A stretch of DNA of 33,899 bases from DASRVA01 sp035550715 (GTDB lineage: Bacteria; Gemmatimonadota; Gemmatimonadetes; JACCXV01; JAHWKZ01). The notes beneath the pieces were generated by a model. That model saw only the letters and a list, made by a program, of their open reading frames with translations, was not told the origin of the DNA and made no database searches. The position numbers and the translations under genes were made by a program. Of the stretch, positions 17,995-26,347 are shown one piece after another; the first letter of the stretch is position 1, and the number at the start of each line of letters is the position of its first letter. The DNA is taken from NCBI GenBank assembly GCA_035550715.1, contig DASZOP010000180.1, positions 1-33,899 of the forward strand. The letters are read 5' to 3'.

Positions 17995-18648
17995 GTGAAC
18001 GCTCCCGTCTTTCCGCTCGCCAACGTGGTCCTCTTCCCGCACACCTTCCTGCCGCTCCACGTCTTCGAGCCGCGATACCGGGCGATGGTCGCGCACGCCC
18101 TCGAGGGCCCGCGTCTCATCGTCGTCGTGCTGGCGCGGGAGGAGTTGCCGCCGGGACGGCAGCCGGACATCCACCCGATCGGTTCGGTCGGCCGGATCGA
18201 CGTCGTCAACCGGCTCGAGAACGGTCGCTTCCACCTGGTGCTGCACGGGTTGTCGAGGGTGGCTCTGGGCGACCTCGATCCACGACCCGACGACTACTAC
18301 GAGGTCCGGATCCGTCTCAAGGGCGAGATGCTCCCCGACCTCCAGGATCCACGCGTGGCGGAGGCCAAGGCCGCCTTTCTCATGACCGTCCGGCGCTACG
18401 CGGAGCAGGTCCTCTCGGGTGGCGTCCCGAACGACCTCCTGACCGAGGCCCTCCCGTATCCCGTGCTCGTGAACCGGGCCGCGTCGCTGCTGCGCGTCCG
18501 CGTCCAGGCAAAGCAGGCTCTCCTGGAGATCGACGACGTGGAGACCCGGGCCGGTGAGGTCGAGGGGTGGATGGAGAGCCAGATCACGTCCCACGCCTCG
18601 GTCGACCGGTTTCGCACCCACCGGCCGATCGATCCGAGCGTCAACTGA
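17995..18648 (+). CDS. Stand-alone LON substrate-binding domain protein
   Basis: The 217-residue protein consists of the Lon N-terminal (LON, PUA-like) domain without the AAA+ and protease parts. It starts VFPLANVVLFPHTFLPLHVFEPRYRAM, a canonical LON opening, and continues with IGSVGRIDVVNRLENGRFHLVLHGLSRVAL. The C-terminal half is helical (RRYAEQVLSGG; LRVRVQAKQALLEIDDV). Such proteins are common; a role in substrate recognition is assumed from the domain, not shown. The start is GTG 17995 (family N-terminus). Its stop is only three bases from the stop of the convergent phosphatase gene. Confidence 0.88.
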   Translation: MNAPVFPLANVVLFPHTFLPLHVFEPRYRAMVAHALEGPRLIVVVLAREELPPGRQPDIHPIGSVGRIDVVNRLENGRFHLVLHGLSRVALGDLDPRPDDYYEVRIRLKGEMLPDLQDPRVAEAKAAFLMTVRRYAEQVLSGGVPNDLLTEALPYPVLVNRAASLLRVRVQAKQALLEIDDVETRAGEVEGWMESQITSHASVDRFRTHRPIDPSVN

Positions 18649-18651
18649 GCT

Positions 18652-20067
18652 CTACTGCGGGGTGACCGCGGGCGGGCGCTCTGCGGGCGGACGCTGGGCC
18701 TCGGGGGTCGTGGTGCCGCCCTCGGCAGGCTGCCCCCCGTCCGGGGCGAACCCTCCTTCGGGGACCTCCTCTGCCGCATCCTCCGCCGGGCCCGGCATGG
18801 TGAGCGGAACGGCCTCCCGCTCGAAGGGCTTCCGCCGATCCTCGGGGATCGAGAGCTCGACCGAGTCGAACACGTTTCCGTCGACGTCGACGGCCTCGAT
18901 ACTCATCGTATAGTGGTCGACCTCGACCCGGACGTACTCGTAGATCTGGTCGGAGTACGCGGTGAACCAGTCCGCGCCGGTGCCCCGGAAGGTGCGTCGG
19001 CCGCCGCCGCCGCCGGTCACCACGTATACCGTGCCCTCGTTGTCGGGTGCGACCTCGTTGCCGCGGATCGTACGCGTGCGCTGGTAGTCGTGGTCGTGGC
19101 CGGTGAACACGATCGGCACGCCGTAGCCATCCATCAGGGGAGAAATGAACTGGCGTATGGCGAGGTCGGAGCCGTGACCCCCGAAGCCCGTGGAGGCGCT
19201 GTAGGGGCCGTGATGGAAAAAGACGACCGTCCAGTCGATGTCGGGATCGGCCTGGGCCGCCGAGAGCTCGGTCAGGAGCCACTGGTACTGGTCGCTGCTC
19301 GGATCCCCCACGTAGCCGAAGCGGGCCGCATGCTCCTCGGACGACTGCGAGTCGATCGCGATGAACCGCACGTTGTCGTGGGTGAACGAGTAGTAGAGCG
19401 GAGAGCCGGATGGGCGCCCCTCGGGGGGCGTGAAGGCGTTGATGTAGGGCTCCCCCCAGTTCACGCGCAGGTCGTGATCGCCGGGAGCGGGATAGAAGGG
19501 GACTCGCTTCAGGATCGGACCGAAGACGGAGAAGTGCTTGTCGGTGAGTTCCTGCTCCGTCCCGTCCGGGTAGGCGACGTCGCCCATGTGGATGATGAGC
19601 GCCGCCTGCTCCTCGTTGACCTGGGTCGCCAGCGCGAGCTGCCCGGCGCTCAAGGTCCCCGTGTCCCCCAAGGCGAGAAACGAGAACGGCTTGCGGCTCC
19701 CCGGCTCGGGGAACGTCTGGAACTCGACCGCCTCCGTCCAGACGGTGTCCTGGACCCGGACCTGGTAGAAGTAGTTGGTAGCGGCCACCAGATCGACCAT
19801 CTCGAAGGTGTGATCGAGGCCCGTCGCGGGAAGGGTCTCCGTGAGGGTGTCGCCGTCCTCGGCCCAGAACCGGAACCCGGGCTGGACCGGGCGGGAGCTG
19901 CGCCAGCGGACGACCGCCGAGCTGTCGGTCACCGTCACCATGTAGGGGGCGCGGATGAAGTCGCCGGGGCCGGCCAGCCGCTCGTCGAGGTCGGCCACCT
20001 CGGAGTTCGACGCGCAACCCGCGACCACGAACGGGAGGAGGAGACGGAGATACGGGATCCGGGGCAC
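18652..20067 (-). CDS. Purple acid phosphatase-like metallophosphoesterase lipoprotein
   Basis: This is a lipid-anchored envelope phosphatase. From GTG 20067 the protein has 471 residues, beginning with a signal peptide and lipobox VVAGC (Cys18). A fibronectin-like purple acid phosphatase N domain follows (APYMVTVTDSSAVVRWRSS; TNYFYQVRV). The metallophosphoesterase core has LALGDTG, MGDVAYPDG, PGDHD, FFHHGPY and GHDHDYQR. The GDHD motif carries Asp where the family usually has the ligand Asn (GNHE). The C-terminal 60 residues are Pro/Glu/Gly-rich. GTG 20067 has GAGG nine bases upstream; ATG 20106 has no ribosome site and shares a base with the CCA end of tRNA-Leu, so processing would cut it. 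Substrate unknown. Confidence 0.85.
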   Translation of the reverse strand: MPRIPYLRLLLPFVVAGCASNSEVADLDERLAGPGDFIRAPYMVTVTDSSAVVRWRSSRPVQPGFRFWAEDGDTLTETLPATGLDHTFEMVDLVAATNYFYQVRVQDTVWTEAVEFQTFPEPGSRKPFSFLALGDTGTLSAGQLALATQVNEEQAALIIHMGDVAYPDGTEQELTDKHFSVFGPILKRVPFYPAPGDHDLRVNWGEPYINAFTPPEGRPSGSPLYYSFTHDNVRFIAIDSQSSEEHAARFGYVGDPSSDQYQWLLTELSAAQADPDIDWTVVFFHHGPYSASTGFGGHGSDLAIRQFISPLMDGYGVPIVFTGHDHDYQRTRTIRGNEVAPDNEGTVYVVTGGGGGRRTFRGTGADWFTAYSDQIYEYVRVEVDHYTMSIEAVDVDGNVFDSVELSIPEDRRKPFEREAVPLTMPGPAEDAAEEVPEGGFAPDGGQPAEGGTTTPEAQRPPAERPPAVTPQ

Positions 20068-20105
20068 GGGATGGGTCCTCGCGGACACGGCTCGCTCGAT
20101 CGTCA

Positions 20106-20192
20106 TGGTGCCGGGGGAGGGAATCGAACCCACACGGCCTCACGGCCACCGGATTTTGAGTCCGGCGCGTCTACCAGTTCCGCCACCCCGGC
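20106..20192 (-). tRNA. tRNA-Leu(CAA)
   Basis: This is an 87-base class II tRNA with encoded CCA. The acceptor GCCGGGG pairs with CCCCGGC. The anticodon stem CCGGA/TCCGG encloses CTCAAAA, giving anticodon CAA. A long variable arm (about GGTGGCCGTGAGGCCGT) and the T-arm with GTTCGATTCC fit leucine. Its last A is also the A of an ATG belonging to the downstream phosphatase frame. Confidence 0.95.
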
Positions 20193-20251
20193 CGAAAGGT
20201 GAAAAGTAGACCCCCCCAGCGAACCGCGCTAGCGGCCCACGCGGGTCGAGG

Positions 20252-20869
20252 TCAGCGCAGGAAGCCTCGATACTCGAGGAGGACCTCGACGGGCTCCCGG
20301 GCATCATCGCTTCCGCGACCGATCTGGACGGCCCCCCAGCCGGTCATGAAGGCCGCGTCCTGGAGGAGCGCCAGGACCCGCCCCTCGGGCGCTGCGCCGA
20401 GGTCGGCCACGTGGTGTGGCCCCGCATCGTCGACGTGCCACAGGCCGTACACGGCGCCCGGCGACCCGGGAAGGCCGCTCGCCGCGACGATCGCCCCGTC
20501 CGACGACGCGATCACGCTTCCGCGGGCTCCGGCGGCTCCGGCCAGCGGGAAGGCCGCGACGTCGGAGGCGCCCAGGACCGCGAGCAGCTCTTCCACCGAC
20601 GGGCGCGCGGCGAGCAGCGAGTCGCGCCTCGAGACCGCGTTTCCCAGCGAGTCGGCGCGGGCGGCGGCCGCGACCCGTTCCCGCTCGAGGGAGCCCCGCC
20701 GCGAGCGCTCGACCAGCCCGTAGACGATTCCGGCCACCGCGAGCCCGCCCAGGACGATCAGGAGCCAGTTCCGGCGCGGGCCGGGTTCCGGGTCGAGGGG
20801 CCGGGCGGTGATCGAGCGCAGGGCCTCGCGCTCGGAGGAAGAGGCCGGGCCGCCGGAAACGGGATTCAA
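20252..20869 (-). CDS. Anti-sigma factor-like membrane protein (RskA C-terminal type), lacking a zinc-binding N domain
   Basis: This 205-residue protein has one membrane helix (about 34-53, NWLLIVLGGLAVAGIVYGLV). A short basic, coiled-coil-like segment follows (58-85). The exported domain resembles the C-terminal domain of anti-sigma-K factors (PSVEELLAVLGASDVAAFPL; GSVIASSDGAIVAASGLP; YGLWHVDDAG). Anti-sigmas normally bind sigma through an N-terminal zinc domain. Here only about 33 residues precede the helix and none has that motif. The only possible standard start after the upstream stop is TTG 20869, without a ribosome site. No sigma gene is adjacent. It could be a 5'-truncated remnant or a small relative with another role. 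Confidence 0.6.
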   Translation of the reverse strand: MNPVSGGPASSSEREALRSITARPLDPEPGPRRNWLLIVLGGLAVAGIVYGLVERSRRGSLERERVAAAARADSLGNAVSRRDSLLAARPSVEELLAVLGASDVAAFPLAGAAGARGSVIASSDGAIVAASGLPGSPGAVYGLWHVDDAGPHHVADLGAAPEGRVLALLQDAAFMTGWGAVQIGRGSDDAREPVEVLLEYRGFLR

Positions 20870-21108
20870 TGCCGGTGCACGGAGGTTGGAGGGACTGGCT
20901 CAGCGGTTTTCAGATGTAGGGACCTCGCGAGCTTTCCTTCCTGAGGTGCGAACCACGATGACCTCCGCGGACCCTGAAGCGGGGATCGAACCTGCACGGC
21001 TTTTCGCAGGTCTGCAAGAGGCCTCGGAAGACGGGATCGTGAATCGTTCGCCGTTCCATGCTATTGTCAGCGTGGTTCGATCCCCCCTCACCAACCCGAA
21101 GGAGCCCC
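20870..21108. other. Intergenic stretch with a 12-bp inverted repeat resembling tRNA T-arms
   Basis: I see no credible gene in these 239 bases. GGGGATCGAACC (20981-20992) and GGTTCGATCCCC (21074-21085) are exact inverted repeats. Both match the T-arm consensus of tRNAs; the tRNA-Ala gene at 22208 contains GGGATCGAACC too. ACCTGC and GCAGGT (20990-21011) form an additional small hairpin. No complete tRNA folds here. The ribosome site AAGGAG of the next gene is at the right end. Confidence 0.5.
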
Positions 21109-22161
21109 ATGAAAGCTGCGGTCATGGAAGCGTTCGGCGAGCCCCTGAAGATCCATGACGACTGGGCCGATCCGCAGTGCGGCCCGGGCGACGTCGTGCT
21201 GGAGCTGAAGGCGTGCGGCATCTGCCGGTCGGACTACACGTTGTGGAACGGTGGAGCGGAATGGATAGGCATCGTGCCGCCGCTGCCTTCGGTTCTCGGT
21301 CACGAGTACTGCGGGGTCATCGAGGAGCTCGGCAGCGAGGTGAAGGGTTTCGCGAAGGGGGAGCGCGTGGTGAGCCCGTTCGGTCACGCGTGTGGTACCT
21401 GCGAGTTCTGCGACGCGGGGCACCAGAACGTGTGCGCGAACCTGACCCTTCCGGGGATGCATTACACGGGCGGTTTCGCGAGCCACGCCAAGGTGGCGAA
21501 CGCGAACGTCAACGTGGTCAGACTGCCCGACGCGATCTCGTTTCCCGAGGCCGCCGGCATGGGGTGTCGGTTCGTGACTTCCTATCACGGTATCGTCGAC
21601 CAGGCCGCCGTGCAGCCGGGCGAGTGGGTCGCCGTCTTCGCCTGCGGCGGAGTGGGTCTGTCAGCGGTGGACATCGCCTCGGCGCTCGGCGCGCGCGTGA
21701 TCGCGGTCTCGCGGAGCCCGGAAAAGCTGGCTCTGGCGAAGCAGCTCGGCGCGGAGCACACGGTCACCGCGGGCCCGGATGCCGCCACCGAGATCGTCGA
21801 GCTGACCGGCGGCGGCGCCCACATGTCGGTGGACGCGCTGGGCGCCTCCGAGACCACGATCCCCGCCATCATGAGCCTCCGGACCCGCGGGCGACACCTG
21901 CGACTCGGGGTGTCTAACAAGAAAGACGAGGGCCGAGTCGCGATCCCCGTCGACGTGGTGACGTTCCGCGAGCTCAGCATCATCGGCTCGTTCGGCATGC
22001 AAGCGGCGCGCTACCCGGAGATGCTCGACATGGTCGAGTCGGGCAAGGTGGATCCCGGGCTTCTGGTGGGGGACACGGTCGGCCTGGAGGACACGAACGA
22101 CGTCCTGGACTCGATGAAGAGCTACGAGACCGTCGCCATGTCGGTGATCACGGGATTCTAG
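21109..22161 (+). CDS. Zinc-dependent alcohol dehydrogenase
   Basis: This is a medium-chain zinc-dependent dehydrogenase that oxidises an alcohol with NAD(P). The 350 residues show the catalytic zinc ligands Cys39 (CGICRSD) and His65-Glu66 (GHEYCG). The structural-zinc cysteines are 95, 98, 101 and 109 (CGTCEFCDAGHQNVC). The Rossmann motif is CGGVGLSAVDIA near 184-195. ATG 21109 has AAGGAG directly upstream, the best-supported choice; an ATG at 21058 would add 17 unrelated residues. It stands alone between minus-strand genes, with no context for its substrate. Confidence 0.92.
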   Translation: MKAAVMEAFGEPLKIHDDWADPQCGPGDVVLELKACGICRSDYTLWNGGAEWIGIVPPLPSVLGHEYCGVIEELGSEVKGFAKGERVVSPFGHACGTCEFCDAGHQNVCANLTLPGMHYTGGFASHAKVANANVNVVRLPDAISFPEAAGMGCRFVTSYHGIVDQAAVQPGEWVAVFACGGVGLSAVDIASALGARVIAVSRSPEKLALAKQLGAEHTVTAGPDAATEIVELTGGGAHMSVDALGASETTIPAIMSLRTRGRHLRLGVSNKKDEGRVAIPVDVVTFRELSIIGSFGMQAARYPEMLDMVESGKVDPGLLVGDTVGLEDTNDVLDSMKSYETVAMSVITGF

Positions 22162-22207
22162 CGATCAGGGTGAATCCGGGGGTCGCGACGGGGTGAGAAA
22201 GAGAGGT

Positions 22208-22283
22208 TGGTGGAGCTGATCGGGATCGAACCGACGACCTCCTGAATGCCATTCAGGCGCTCTCCCAGCTGAGCTACAGCCCC
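22208..22283 (-). tRNA. tRNA-Ala(GGC)
   Basis: This is a 76-base tRNA with encoded CCA. The acceptor GGGGCTG pairs with CAGCTCC, including one G-U pair. The D-arm is TAGCTCAGCTGGGAGAGC. The anticodon stem CCTGA/TCAGG encloses ATGGCAT, giving anticodon GGC. The T-arm is CGTCGGTTCGATCCCGATC. A promoter-like pair lies upstream on the same strand. Confidence 0.96.
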
Positions 22284-22309
22284 CACCGTCCAGTCTCGAG
22301 TGGAGAGAG

Positions 22310-22339
22310 AAACTAGGCCCCCCGCCGCTGCGTCGTCAA
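22310..22339 (-). promoter_or_regulatory. Probable promoter of tRNA-Ala
   Basis: On the minus strand TTGACG (22339-22334), an 18-base spacer and TAGTTT (22315-22310) lie about 27 bases upstream of the tRNA 5' end. The hexamers and spacer resemble the rpoD and trxA promoters. Confidence 0.5.
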
Positions 22340-22365
22340 CCGGAAACCGATAGCTTGGGCCGGTC

Positions 22366-23850
22366 ATGCAGATTCCCAGGCCGACCCGCACCAAGCTCAT
22401 CTGCACCCTCGGCCCGTCCAGCGAGAGCCCCGAGCGGATCGAGGCCCTGCTCGAAGCCGGGATGGACTGCGCGCGGCTCAACTTCAGCCACGGCGACTAC
22501 GACGAATACGCACGGACGATCGACCTGATCCGCGAGATCTCGGAGAGGCGGCGGCAGCCGGTGGCCATCCTCCAGGACCTGCAGGGCCCCAAGATCCGGA
22601 TCGGGGCGATCGAGGGTCGGGCGATCGAGCTCCACGCCGGGGATACGGTGCGGCTGAGGGCGGGGGACGGGATCGGCGACGGCGCGCTCCTCACCACGAC
22701 CTACCGGGAGCTTCCCCACGACGTGAGCCCCGAGGACCGGATCCTCCTCGACGACGGCCGGCTCGTCCTGGAAGTCGAGGAGATCGAGACCGAGGACGTG
22801 GTCCGGACGCGGGTCCTGGAGGGGGGACTCCTGCGCGAAAAGAAGGGCATCAACCTGCCCGGCGTCCTCATCTCGACTCCGGCGCTCACCGACAAGGATC
22901 GCCGCGACCTGGCGTTCGGGGTCGAGCACGGTGTGGATTACGTCGCCCTCTCGTTCGTCCGCCGCGGTCACGACATCGCCGAGTTGAAGGCCGAGATCCG
23001 GTCGCATGGCGGCGACATCCCCGTCATCGCCAAGCTCGAGAAGCCGCAGGCGGTGGACAACCTCGACGAGATCCTCGATCAGGCGGCCGGCGTCATGATC
23101 GCGCGTGGAGACCTCGGCGTGGAGCTCCCTCCCGAGCGCGTGCCGATCCTCCAGAAGGAGATCATCCGCCGCGCCAACGACGCCAAGCGCCTGGTCATCG
23201 TGGCGACCCAGATGCTGGAATCGATGACGCTGAACCTGCGCCCGACGCGCGCCGAAGCGTCCGACGTGGCGAACGCGATCTTCGACGGGGCCGACGTGGT
23301 GATGCTGTCCGCGGAGACGGCGACCGGAGAGCACCCCGTCGAGGCCGTCCGGATGATGCAGCGGATCATGGCGGCCGCCGAGACGGAGCGCGATCGCATG
23401 GCGTGGCGCCGGCGTCGCGGGACGGAGCTCACCGAAGACTTCGCCCAGGCGATCTGCGACGCATCGACCCTGGTCGCTGCCGAGGTCGGCGCCAAGTACA
23501 TCGTGGCGTTCACGCAGTCGGGCTCGACGGCGGCGTTGCTGGCCAAGTACCGGCCGCACGTCCCGCTGCTGGCCTTCACCCCGCACCCCCGGGTGTGTTC
23601 GAGACTGGCGCTCCACTGGGGTGTGACCCCGCTGGTGATGGAGATCGCTCATACGATCGACCGTCTCATCTCCAGGCTCGAAGAGCGTCTCATGGAGGAG
23701 AGCCTGGCGCGGAGAGGGGAGACGATCGTGATCATCTGCGGGGCTCCGCTCGACGTGGGAGGAAGGACGAATCTGATGAAGATCCATCGCGTCGGAGACG
23801 TCACCCGACTCGATGAAGGGCACAGGGAGTCTCCCACGCACTCGAATTGA
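22366..23850 (+). CDS. pyk: Pyruvate kinase
   Basis: The enzyme makes pyruvate and ATP from phosphoenolpyruvate and ADP in glycolysis. The 494 residues include TRTKLICTLGPSS at the N-terminus, ARLNFSHG, LQDLQGPKIR and the catalytic VIAKLEKPQAVDNLDEI. They also include MIARGDLGVELP and the effector-facing MLESMTLNLRPTRAEASDVANAIFDG, followed by a complete C-terminal domain. ATG 22366 matches the family start, but no ribosome site is visible. Its stop touches a TTG (TTGA) that could start the citrate synthase frame. It is followed by citrate synthase and isocitrate dehydrogenase, a central-carbon cluster. Confidence 0.97.
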   Translation: MQIPRPTRTKLICTLGPSSESPERIEALLEAGMDCARLNFSHGDYDEYARTIDLIREISERRRQPVAILQDLQGPKIRIGAIEGRAIELHAGDTVRLRAGDGIGDGALLTTTYRELPHDVSPEDRILLDDGRLVLEVEEIETEDVVRTRVLEGGLLREKKGINLPGVLISTPALTDKDRRDLAFGVEHGVDYVALSFVRRGHDIAELKAEIRSHGGDIPVIAKLEKPQAVDNLDEILDQAAGVMIARGDLGVELPPERVPILQKEIIRRANDAKRLVIVATQMLESMTLNLRPTRAEASDVANAIFDGADVVMLSAETATGEHPVEAVRMMQRIMAAAETERDRMAWRRRRGTELTEDFAQAICDASTLVAAEVGAKYIVAFTQSGSTAALLAKYRPHVPLLAFTPHPRVCSRLALHWGVTPLVMEIAHTIDRLISRLEERLMEESLARRGETIVIICGAPLDVGGRTNLMKIHRVGDVTRLDEGHRESPTHSN

Positions 23851-23882
23851 CGCCCTCCGACGGGCCGGATAGGTTCCCCCGC

Positions 23883-25040
23883 ATGCCGGATCAGACCGTC
23901 ACGTCCGCACCTCCACCCCAGGCTCCGGCCGCCGGGCTCGAAGGCGTCGTCGTCGCCGAATCGGAGATCTCGTACGTCGACGGGGCAGCCGGGAAGCTCG
24001 TCTATCGCGGCTACGCGATCGAGGATCTGGCGGAGCACTCGACGTTCGAGGAGACGACCGCGCTCCTCCTGAACGGCGACCTTCCGTCGCGATCGGCCCT
24101 GGAGGAGCTCAGCGCGGGTCTCGTGTCCGAACGGGAGCTGGACGACCGGGCCATGGAACTGCTCAAGGAGCTCCCGACCGATGCCGAGCCGATGGCGGCG
24201 CTGAGGACGATCGTCTCGGCCGCCGGAACCCTCGATCCGGACACGCTGGACACCTCGCCCGAGGCGACCCGCCGGAAGGCGATCCGGCTGATCGCCGTCT
24301 TCCCGACGGTGGTGGCCGCGTTCGACCGGCTGCGGACCGGGAAGGAGCCCCTCGCCCCGCGGGGGGATCTGGGCCATGCGGCCAACTTCCTGTACATGCT
24401 GTCGGGGCGGGAGCCGGACCCCGAGGATTCCCGCGTCATGGACATCTGCCTGATCCTCCATGCCGAGCATGGAATGAACGCGTCCACGTTCTCGGCGCGG
24501 GTCACGGCGGCCACCCTGTCGGACATCCACTCGGCGGTCACCAGCGCCATCGGCACGCTCAAAGGGCCGCTCCACGGAGGCGCCAACCAGGAGGTCATGA
24601 AGATGCTCCTGGAGATACAGGAGCAGGGGGTCCCGCCGGCCGAGTACGTGCGCGAGAAGCTGGGACGCAAGGAGAAGGTGATGGGGTTCGGCCACCGGGT
24701 GTACAAGACCATGGACCCGCGGGCCCCCATCCTGCGCCGGTTCTCGCGCGCCCTCACCGAGCGGGCCGGGCAGCCCGAGCTGTACGCGATGAGCGAGGAG
24801 ATCCTCCAGACGATGGCGTCCGAGAAGGGGATCGATCCGAACGTCGACTTCTTCTCGGCCTCCACCTACTACGCCCTCGGCATCACACCCGACCTCTTCA
24901 CGCCGATCTTCGCGATCGCGCGGATCAGCGGCTGGTGCACCCACGTCGAGGCCCAGTACGCCCACAACCGGCTGATCCGGCCGCGCGCGAAGTACGTCGG
25001 AAAGAAGGGGCTCAGCTACACTCCGATCGATCAGCGCTGA
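23883..25040 (+). CDS. Citrate synthase
   Basis: The enzyme condenses oxaloacetate and acetyl-CoA to citrate. With 385 residues it belongs to the short, dimeric Gram-positive/archaeal-like type rather than the hexameric E. coli GltA type. Motifs: GLEGVVVAESEISYVDG at the N-terminus, LHAEHGMNASTFSARV, GPLHGGANQEVM and MGFGHRVYKTMDPRA. NVDFFSASTYYALG contains the catalytic Asp. A 2-methylcitrate synthase can look similar. The neighbouring isocitrate dehydrogenase favours citrate synthase, though the epimerase at 5903 shows propionate metabolism also exists. ATG 23883 is chosen; TTG 23847, overlapping the pyk stop as TTGA, would add 12 residues. Confidence 0.93.
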   Translation: MPDQTVTSAPPPQAPAAGLEGVVVAESEISYVDGAAGKLVYRGYAIEDLAEHSTFEETTALLLNGDLPSRSALEELSAGLVSERELDDRAMELLKELPTDAEPMAALRTIVSAAGTLDPDTLDTSPEATRRKAIRLIAVFPTVVAAFDRLRTGKEPLAPRGDLGHAANFLYMLSGREPDPEDSRVMDICLILHAEHGMNASTFSARVTAATLSDIHSAVTSAIGTLKGPLHGGANQEVMKMLLEIQEQGVPPAEYVREKLGRKEKVMGFGHRVYKTMDPRAPILRRFSRALTERAGQPELYAMSEEILQTMASEKGIDPNVDFFSASTYYALGITPDLFTPIFAIARISGWCTHVEAQYAHNRLIRPRAKYVGKKGLSYTPIDQR

Positions 25041-25095
25041 GCGCCTCTCCGGCTTTCTGCCACAAAACTTGCTTACGGAAAGGAGCGACCCTTCG

Positions 25096-26343
<1,248 letters not shown>

Positions 26344-26347
26344 GGCC

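Noticed and set aside
20885..21095. A possible tRNA with D-arm-like and T-arm-like ends on the plus strand
   Set aside because: The ends are about 200 bases apart, the T-stem mispairs and no anticodon arm is evident; kept only as a repeat.
22336..23841. A long minus-strand reading frame opposite pyk
   Set aside because: It mirrors the pyk coding frame and shows no domain; pyk itself is unmistakable.
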